The notes below the pieces were generated by a model. It ran no database searches and was not told the DNA's origin. It saw only the letters and a list, made by a program, of their open reading frames with translations. Shown here one piece after another: positions 7,031-13,683 of a stretch of 13,683 nucleotides of DNA. The translations under genes and the position numbers were made by a program. The DNA is from 66-474 sp035547895 (GTDB lineage: Bacteria; Pseudomonadota; Gammaproteobacteria; Xanthomonadales; Rhodanobacteraceae): the NCBI GenBank assembly GCA_035547895.1, contig DASZTT010000155.1, positions 1-13,683 on the forward strand, read 5' to 3'. Each line of letters begins with the position of its first letter. The stretch's first letter is position 1.

Positions 7031-9694
7031 ATGGACACGCAGACTTCCGCCGCAAGCGCAAAGACGGTTCGCCTTGCCGATTACCAGCCTCCCGCTTGGC
7101 GCGTCACGCATGTCGGGCTGACGTTCGAACTAGGCATCGATGAAACGCGGGTGCACTCGAGGCTCAAGCTGGCGCGCGACCGCGCCGAGCCCTTGCGGCT
7201 AGACGGCGACGACGTCGAACTCGCCGGCGTGCGGCTGGATGGACGTACCCTGGCAGCGGACGAATACCGTCGCGATTGCTCAGGCCTCGTCATCGCGGCA
7301 GCACGCGACGGCAGCGTGCTGGAACTGGATGTACGCATCGACCCGACGCGCAACAGCCAATTGTCCGGGCTGTATCTTTCCGGCTCGCGCGAACGGGGTT
7401 TCCTGCTGACGCAATGCGAAGCGCAGGGATTCCGCCGCATCACCTTCTTTCCCGATCGCCCGGACGTGCTGGCACGTTACGACGTGACCCTGATCGCCGA
7501 CCGCGCGCGCTTTCCGATACTGCTGGCAGGTGGCGAGGAAGTCGAATCGGGTGACCTTGATGGCGCTCGCCACTTCGCCCGCTTCGTCGATCCGCATCCC
7601 AAACCGAGTTATCTGTTCGCGCTGGTCGCAGGCCGTCTCGCAAAGATCGAACGGGCGTATCGCACTGCCGATGGCCACGACGTCATGTTGCGCCTGTGGG
7701 CCGAAGCCGACGCGATCGGCCGCTGCCATTACGCGATGGATGCGCTGGAGCGCGCGATGCGCTGGGACGAACGTGCCTACGGCCGCAACTACGACCTGCC
7801 GGTTTTCAACGTGGTCGCGACCCACGATTTCAACATGGGCGCGATGGAGAACAAGGGGCTCAACATCTTCAACTCGAAGTACCTGCTGGCCGATCCCGAT
7901 ACCACCACCGACGACGAGTACCGCCATATCGAGGCGGTGATCGGCCACGAGTATTTCCACAACTGGAGCGGCAACCGCGTCACCTGCCGCGACTGGTTCC
8001 AGCTTTCCCTGAAGGAAGGCTTCACCGTGTTCCGCGAACACAGTTTCTGCGGGGCCATGCACTCGCCGGCGCTGAAACGCATCGAAGACGTGGCCACCTT
8101 GCGCCGCGTGCAATTTCCGGAAGACGCGGGTCCGCTGGCGCATCCGGTGCGACCGGCCGCGTACGAGGCCATCGACAACTTCTACACCGCGACCGTGTAC
8201 GAAAAAGGGGCGGAGCTGATCCGGATGATCGCGGGCCGATTGGGCGTCGAAGGTTTTCGGCGCGGCACCGATCTTTATTTCTCTCGCTTCGACGGGCGCG
8301 CCGTCACCCTCGACGACCTGCTCGCCGCACTGGGCGAAGCCAATGGGCTCGACTTGTCGCCTTACCTCGCCTGGTACGCGCAAGCCGGTACGCCCGAAAT
8401 TCGCGCGCGCGACGACTACGACGCTGCCGCAAAACGCTACACGCTCACCCTCGCGCAGCGCACCCCGCCGACGCCGGGCCAGCCGCACAAGCAGCCATTG
8501 CCGATCCCGGTGAACATCGCGTTGTTCGCGGAGGACGGAGCGCGTGTGCCGCTGCATCGCGCGGACGGCGGCGCGCCCGGGGACGAGCAGGTGCTGGAAC
8601 TCACCGCTGCAGAACAACACTTCGTCTTTGAAAATGTACCCGCGAGGCCGACCCCTTCCCTGTGCCGCGGGTTCTCGGCTCCGGTGCAGGTGCATTTCGA
8701 TTACACGCCCGCGCAACTTGCGCTGTTGCTGCAGCATGAAACGAGCGGCTTCGATCGCTGGAACGCCGCGCAGCAATTGGCCGCACGCGCCTTCGACGAA
8801 GCGCTCGCGCAGGAACATTCGCATGCCGCCACCGATGCATGGCTGGATGCGCTGGCACAACTGTTCGCCTTGCGCGCGGACATCGACCTTGCGCTGCTTG
8901 CCGACCTGCTGACGCCGCCCTCCGCACTCGAACTCGGAGCGCGTCATTCGCCGTTCGATCCCGACCGCGTGCACGCCGCGCGCGAGGCTTTGGAGAGCGC
9001 CATTGCGCAGCGCCTGGGCGACGCGCTGGCGCCCGCGTACCACGCACTTCACGCTGGCGAAACCGGTGCGCTGGACCAGGATGCCGCCGCACGGCGTCGG
9101 CTGAAGGGACGCGTGCTCGCACTCCTGGCCCGCCACGACCCTGAAACGGGCGCCGCACTTGCGTTCACCCAATGCCGCGATGCATGCGGCATGACCGATC
9201 GCCTTGGCGCGCTGTCCGCGCTGGTGCGAAGCGGTGCGCCGCAAGCCGGCGAGGGCTTGCGGCTGTACCGGCAACGTTTCGACGGCGACGCGCTGACGCT
9301 CGACAAATGGTTCATGCTGCAGGCAACGGTTCCCGTCCACGGGACGCTGGAACGCGTGCAGGCGCTGGAAACCGATCCCGCTTTCACGCTGGCCAACCCG
9401 AATCGCGTGCAGGCACTGTTCGGCGCGTTCGTACGCGGCAATCCGGTGGCGTTCCATCGCGCGGATGGCGCGAGTCACCACTGGTTCGCCGGCAAGCTCG
9501 CCGAGATCGACGCACGCAATCCGCAACTGTCGGCGCGCCTCGCCAAGGCTTTCGAGGACTGGATGCGGCTGGAGCCGAAGCGCCGCCTCTCGGCGGAAAC
9601 GGCGCTGCGCGAACTGCTGGCCCGTGGGCGACACTCGCCCGATCTGCGGGAAATCCTCACCCGCATGCTCGAGGCCGGCGTTCAAGGCGGTTGA
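7031..9694 (+). CDS. pepN: Aminopeptidase N (M1 family zinc metallopeptidase)
   Basis: Cytoplasmic broad-specificity aminopeptidase that removes N-terminal residues from peptides in the last steps of protein turnover. At 887 residues it is close to E. coli PepN (870) and aligns along its whole length. The substrate-binding GAMENKG is at 270-276, the zinc site HEYFH at 306-310 with third ligand Glu329, and the transition-state tyrosine is Tyr390 in TVYEKGAE. All are displaced by nine residues from the E. coli positions I remember. The alpha-helical C-terminal domain is complete and the stop is at 9692. The start is forced: an in-frame TAA lies at 7019-7021 and the ATG at 7031 is the only start after it. 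No ribosome-binding sequence sits at normal distance, which fits a leaderless message. It diverges from the dehydratase across 72 bp. Confidence 0.98.
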   Translation: MDTQTSAASAKTVRLADYQPPAWRVTHVGLTFELGIDETRVHSRLKLARDRAEPLRLDGDDVELAGVRLDGRTLAADEYRRDCSGLVIAAARDGSVLELDVRIDPTRNSQLSGLYLSGSRERGFLLTQCEAQGFRRITFFPDRPDVLARYDVTLIADRARFPILLAGGEEVESGDLDGARHFARFVDPHPKPSYLFALVAGRLAKIERAYRTADGHDVMLRLWAEADAIGRCHYAMDALERAMRWDERAYGRNYDLPVFNVVATHDFNMGAMENKGLNIFNSKYLLADPDTTTDDEYRHIEAVIGHEYFHNWSGNRVTCRDWFQLSLKEGFTVFREHSFCGAMHSPALKRIEDVATLRRVQFPEDAGPLAHPVRPAAYEAIDNFYTATVYEKGAELIRMIAGRLGVEGFRRGTDLYFSRFDGRAVTLDDLLAALGEANGLDLSPYLAWYAQAGTPEIRARDDYDAAAKRYTLTLAQRTPPTPGQPHKQPLPIPVNIALFAEDGARVPLHRADGGAPGDEQVLELTAAEQHFVFENVPARPTPSLCRGFSAPVQVHFDYTPAQLALLLQHETSGFDRWNAAQQLAARAFDEALAQEHSHAATDAWLDALAQLFALRADIDLALLADLLTPPSALELGARHSPFDPDRVHAAREALESAIAQRLGDALAPAYHALHAGETGALDQDAAARRRLKGRVLALLARHDPETGAALAFTQCRDACGMTDRLGALSALVRSGAPQAGEGLRLYRQRFDGDALTLDKWFMLQATVPVHGTLERVQALETDPAFTLANPNRVQALFGAFVRGNPVAFHRADGASHHWFAGKLAEIDARNPQLSARLAKAFEDWMRLEPKRRLSAETALRELLARGRHSPDLREILTRMLEAGVQGG

Positions 9695-9711
9695 GCGAAG
9701 CGGCAGCGCAC

Positions 9712-9740
9712 CTGAAATCCTTCGTTCGAAAGCGTAGGAT
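9712..9740 (+). promoter_or_regulatory. Weak candidate promoter before the lipoprotein gene
   Basis: CTGAAA (9712-9717) and TAGGAT (9735-9740) each match 4 of 6 consensus bases and are separated by exactly 17 bp. Transcription would start near 9747, 28 bp before the ATG at 9775. It lies just after the pepN stop, so the gene may alternatively be read through from pepN. Confidence 0.3.
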
Positions 9741-9774
9741 CGGTGGCGGTGATCGCTACCCGCGGAGGTGCACC

Positions 9775-10512
9775 ATGCCGGAAGTCCACCCATCATCGAT
9801 GGCGCGCCTCATGCGGATCGTTGGCCTGGGCGCAGGTGTGCTGGCGCTCGCCGGATGCGCCAGCAATGATTCCTTCGTGCAAACCGGCACGGGCAGCGGC
9901 TATTACACGAGCGCCGCGCCGTATCCGCCGCCAGGCTATTACGACGTTGCCGGCTTCGACGCGTACGACCCGTACAACGTGGCCGTCGGCGATTACGACA
10001 TCTACGGCCCGTCGTTCACTTTCGGATTGGGCTTGGGCAGCGCGTGCGGCTGGGGCTGTGCGGGCGATTACGGTGGCTGGCCCTGGTATTACGGCGCGGT
10101 GGACTACCGAGGATGGAGACACCACCACCGGCACCCTCACCGGGGTGGCACGGTCGTTTCGGCAGCGCGGCCATGGCTGGGTGCGGACCGTCCGCGCGTT
10201 CCGCCGGTCAATGGAACACGGGGTGCCGCGCCACTCGCGGTTCCTGAGCGGCCCGTGGAAAGCTTCGCCAGCCGGCATCCGCTGGAATCGACATCATTCG
10301 CGCCACGCCGCGATGTTGGCGGGGTGCGGCCCCTGGCAGGCATCTCGGCGCATCCGGCATACATGGATAGGAGCCCTGTGCCCGCCATCCGGTCCATGCC
10401 GATCCGGATGGGCTCCCCGCATGACTTTGCGCAGCCCGCCGCCCGGACCGCACCGCGCGCCGAGCCTATCGCCAGCCACAGCAATCACGCGGGTCCGGAC
10501 AGGATTCGCTGA
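9775..10512 (+). CDS. Unrecognised Gly/Tyr/Trp-rich lipoprotein
   Basis: A 245-residue protein I do not recognise. It has a type II signal peptide: basic residues at 11 and 14, a hydrophobic stretch 15-26, and the lipobox LAGC with lipidated Cys28. Ala29 at +2 favours sorting to the outer membrane. Residues 40-114 are low-complexity and rich in Gly, Tyr, Pro and Trp, with a CGWGC pair at 91-95. A His/Arg cluster at 115-123 follows, and the rest is Pro/Arg/Ala-rich with little predicted order. GGAGGTG at 9764-9770 decides the ATG at 9775, although ATG codons at 9799 and 9811 would also leave a signal peptide. It ends at a terminator shared with the convergent small gene. No enzyme motif is visible; a surface or envelope structural role is only a guess. 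Codon pattern resembles the neighbours. Confidence 0.8.
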   Translation: MPEVHPSSMARLMRIVGLGAGVLALAGCASNDSFVQTGTGSGYYTSAAPYPPPGYYDVAGFDAYDPYNVAVGDYDIYGPSFTFGLGLGSACGWGCAGDYGGWPWYYGAVDYRGWRHHHRHPHRGGTVVSAARPWLGADRPRVPPVNGTRGAAPLAVPERPVESFASRHPLESTSFAPRRDVGGVRPLAGISAHPAYMDRSPVPAIRSMPIRMGSPHDFAQPAARTAPRAEPIASHSNHAGPDRIR

Positions 10513-10534
10513 AGCGACCGGCCCCTGCCGGCGC

Positions 10535-10580
10535 AAAAAAACGGGGAGCATCCCCCGATACTCCCCGTCTCCCCCGTTTT
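10535..10580. terminator. Bidirectional Rho-independent terminator
   Basis: Two overlapping stems share the same DNA. For the minus strand, ACGGGGAG (10541-10548) pairs with CTCCCCGT (10561-10568) and the minus-strand copy runs straight into seven Ts (10541-10535), a classic terminator for the small gene. For the plus strand, AAAACGGGG (10538-10546) pairs with CCCCGTTTT (10572-10580), ending in four Ts after the lipoprotein gene. A further small hairpin CCGGC-CCCT-GCCGG lies at 10518-10531. Confidence 0.85.
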
Positions 10581-10612
10581 CGAAAGGTCAGCCCAGGCGC
10601 ACGGCCCGGCGA

Positions 10613-10786
10613 TCACGCTTCGAGCGGACGCGTTCCGGCATCGATCGGCTGCGGCGTGGTCCGGCTGGATTCCGAAGCCACTTCGCGGATTTCCGCACGC
10701 ATTTCCAGCTCGGCCATGCGGATCAGCGCGTCATGATGCTTGTAGACCGCTTCCCACTCTTCATTGGTCATTTCAACGAAGCTCAT
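10613..10786 (-). CDS. Small unknown protein, 57 residues
   Basis: I do not recognise this protein. It begins MSFVEMTNEEWEAVYKHHDA and is rich in Glu, Met, Arg and Ala. Residues 8-40 should form an amphipathic acidic helix, and the last 17 residues are Pro/Thr-rich and probably disordered. There are no Cys residues, signal peptide or membrane segment. The start at 10786 is supported by GGAGG eight bases upstream; the ATG at 10792 is only two bases from that site and is less likely. The gene has its own strong ribosome site and runs into a strong terminator about 30 bp after its TGA, which together argue for a real translated gene. It stands alone, convergent with the lipoprotein gene and divergent from mnmG. 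No function can be assigned. Confidence 0.7.
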   Translation of the reverse strand: MSFVEMTNEEWEAVYKHHDALIRMAELEMRAEIREVASESSRTTPQPIDAGTRPLEA

Positions 10787-10920
10787 TTCCATCTCCTCCG
10801 GTTGCTTCCGGCCGGTCCGAACGCTTCAAGTGGCGTTCACACGTGGCCGCTGATACTCTTCGCCGAAAGGGGCTGTTGCGACTCGATTCGCCACTTCGGC
10901 ACCCGATGTTTTTTCCAAAT

Positions 10921-10981
10921 CTGGCGCCCGGAACTCGGTTACTCTGGATTCCCCCTGTTCCTGATGACCGCCGGGCGCCAG
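10921..10981. repeat. 11-bp perfect inverted repeat, possible RNA hairpin
   Basis: CTGGCGCCCGG at 10921-10931 is exactly complementary to CCGGGCGCCAG at 10971-10981, with 39 bp between. Inside, GAAC (10931-10934) can pair with GTTC (10957-10960) as an alternative. The right arm is followed by a T-rich run (TTCCTTTT), and the left arm is preceded by six Ts. It may be a stem of a small RNA, an attenuator-like structure or a weak terminator. Confidence 0.6.
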
Positions 10982-11161
10982 TTCCTTTTCGCAGCCGTGC
11001 CGGCTGCTCCCCCGACGATGCAAACCGGATCCAGCTTCCGGCTCGCGCCGCTCGCAACGGCCGCATCGGCGGGTGCGCAAGAGTATTTCTGCATGGCGTG
11101 TGCCAATCCATCGGCCAAGGCGCCGAAAAATTGCAAGAGATTGTGACGTTGCGGGGTAGGC

Positions 11162-11190
11162 GCGGGATTACGTGCACCGTGCACGCCCGC
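11162..11190. promoter_or_regulatory. Palindrome, candidate operator
   Basis: CGTGCAC-C-GTGCACG (11171-11185) is a perfect 15-bp dyad around a single C. GCGGG (11162-11166) and CCCGC (11186-11190) extend it, with a four-base bulge ATTA on the left. The form suits a dimeric DNA-binding protein; a hairpin is also possible. It is about 110 bp upstream of the mnmG start. Confidence 0.4.
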
Positions 11191-11218
11191 GGTAACCTTT
11201 CGCAACGATTGGGGATGT

Positions 11219-11245
11219 CAATTGCAAACGGAATTTCACAATTGC
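11219..11245. promoter_or_regulatory. Direct repeat CAATTGC at 20-bp phase
   Basis: CAATTGC occurs at 11219-11225 and 11239-11245, start to start 20 bp, which is two helical turns. The CAATTG core is itself palindromic. The spacing would place both on the same DNA face, as in tandem operator sites. It is 53-79 bp before the mnmG start. The binding protein is unknown. Confidence 0.35.
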
Positions 11246-11765
11246 GTCGCCGGTCGCGCGGGATGATTGCGCGTTGCGCTGACACATGTGACACGCCATG
11301 ACCAGTTATGACGTCATCGTTGTAGGAGGCGGCCATGCCGGCACCGAAGCCGCGCTCGCGTCGGCGCGCTGCGGCGCGCGCACGCTGCTGCTCACGCACA
11401 ATATCGAAACGATCGGCCAGATGAGTTGCAACCCCGCGATCGGCGGGATTGGCAAGGGACATCTGGTGAAGGAAATCGACGCACTCGGCGGCGCCATGGC
11501 GCACGCGGCCGACCTCGCCGGCATCCAATGGCGCACGCTCAATGCTTCCAAAGGTCCGGCGGTGCGCGCCACGCGTTGCCAGGCCGATCGCGTGCTGTAC
11601 AAGGCTGCGATCCGGCACATCGTCGAGCGGCAATCGAACCTGGAGATTTTCCAGCAGGCGGTCGATGACCTCGTGATCGAAGCGGGGCGAGTGACCGGCG
11701 TCGTCACGCAAATGGGTTTGACGCTCCAGGCACGGGCCGTGGTGTTGACGGTTGGAACGTTCCTC

Positions 11766-13683
<1,918 letters not shown>

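Larger units (their letters stand above)
10787..11297. other. 511-bp non-coding region with palindromes and repeats upstream of mnmG
   Basis: No open frame here has a ribosome site or recognisable product, and base composition is more AT-rich than the flanking genes in places. It holds an 11-bp perfect inverted repeat (10921-10931 with 10971-10981), a nested palindrome (11162-11190), a direct repeat of CAATTGC at 20-bp phase (11219-11245), and TGACAC twice (11280-11294) just before the mnmG start. It should contain the promoters of mnmG and of the small minus-strand gene, but I could not find a convincing -35/-10 pair. No tRNA fold and no DnaA-box cluster was seen. Confidence 0.6.

Noticed and set aside
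6959..7111. 51-residue N-terminal extension of the PLP enzyme
   Set aside because: The family begins at the ATG at 6958; the extension would overlap the pepN promoter and start and has no similarity to the family.
7280..9796. 838-codon open frame antisense to pepN
   Set aside because: It mirrors the codon phase of pepN in GC-rich DNA, shows no domain, and pepN on the other strand is certain.
10964..11146. Possible 60-residue plus-strand protein beginning MTAGRQFLF
   Set aside because: No ribosome site precedes the ATG, composition is unremarkable, and the frame is the tail of a long out-of-frame reading that starts inside the lipoprotein gene.
10787..11297. Replication origin next to gidA/mnmG
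   Set aside because: In E. coli gidA flanks oriC, but I see no DnaA boxes (TTATCCACA-like) and no AT-rich unwinding region here.

Overview
The window is GC-rich, densely packed and chromosomal in character. The proteins are mostly housekeeping enzymes of a gammaproteobacterium. The phosphomannomutase fused to a membrane segment, the XrtA-type sugar transferase and the general style of GlmS, PepN and MnmG suggest the Xanthomonadales (Lysobacterales), for example the Rhodanobacteraceae. That placement is inference from family flavour, not a database result.

Left part (1-5995): a 5'-truncated phosphomannomutase/phosphoglucomutase with an N-terminal membrane segment (+) converges on a two-gene minus-strand unit. 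That unit is a polyprenyl-phosphate sugar transferase of the EpsB/XrtA-PEP-CTERM type followed by a small J-domain protein with a C-terminal membrane anchor. Divergent from it is glmS (+). The phosphohexomutase (sugar-phosphate interconversion), GlmS (glucosamine-6-phosphate) and the sugar transferase (first lipid-linked sugar) together form a small envelope/exopolysaccharide precursor neighbourhood. Middle part (5996-9694): a PLP-dependent serine/threonine dehydratase or racemase (-) abuts glmS stop-to-stop, and divergent from it is pepN (+), which looks leaderless.

Right part (9695-13683): an unrecognised Gly/Tyr/Trp-rich lipoprotein (+) and a 57-residue unknown protein (-) converge on a shared bidirectional terminator. 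A 511-bp non-coding stretch with several palindromes and repeats follows, then mnmG (+). The mnmG reading frame is intact to residue 446 and then breaks at about position 12626-12636. From there to the window end the sequence is a second, different mnmG fragment in the opposite orientation. The two copies share about 84% of residues over an ungapped 290-residue overlap (hand count) and differ in codon usage. This looks most like a chimeric join between two related genomes, though a real inverted rearrangement cannot be excluded from sequence alone.

I found no CRISPR array, tRNA, rRNA, insertion sequence, toxin-antitoxin pair or defence system, and I do not claim a new biological system. The mnmG inversion, the leaderless pepN start, the 57-residue ORF with its own signals and the structured region upstream of mnmG are the items most worth checking.
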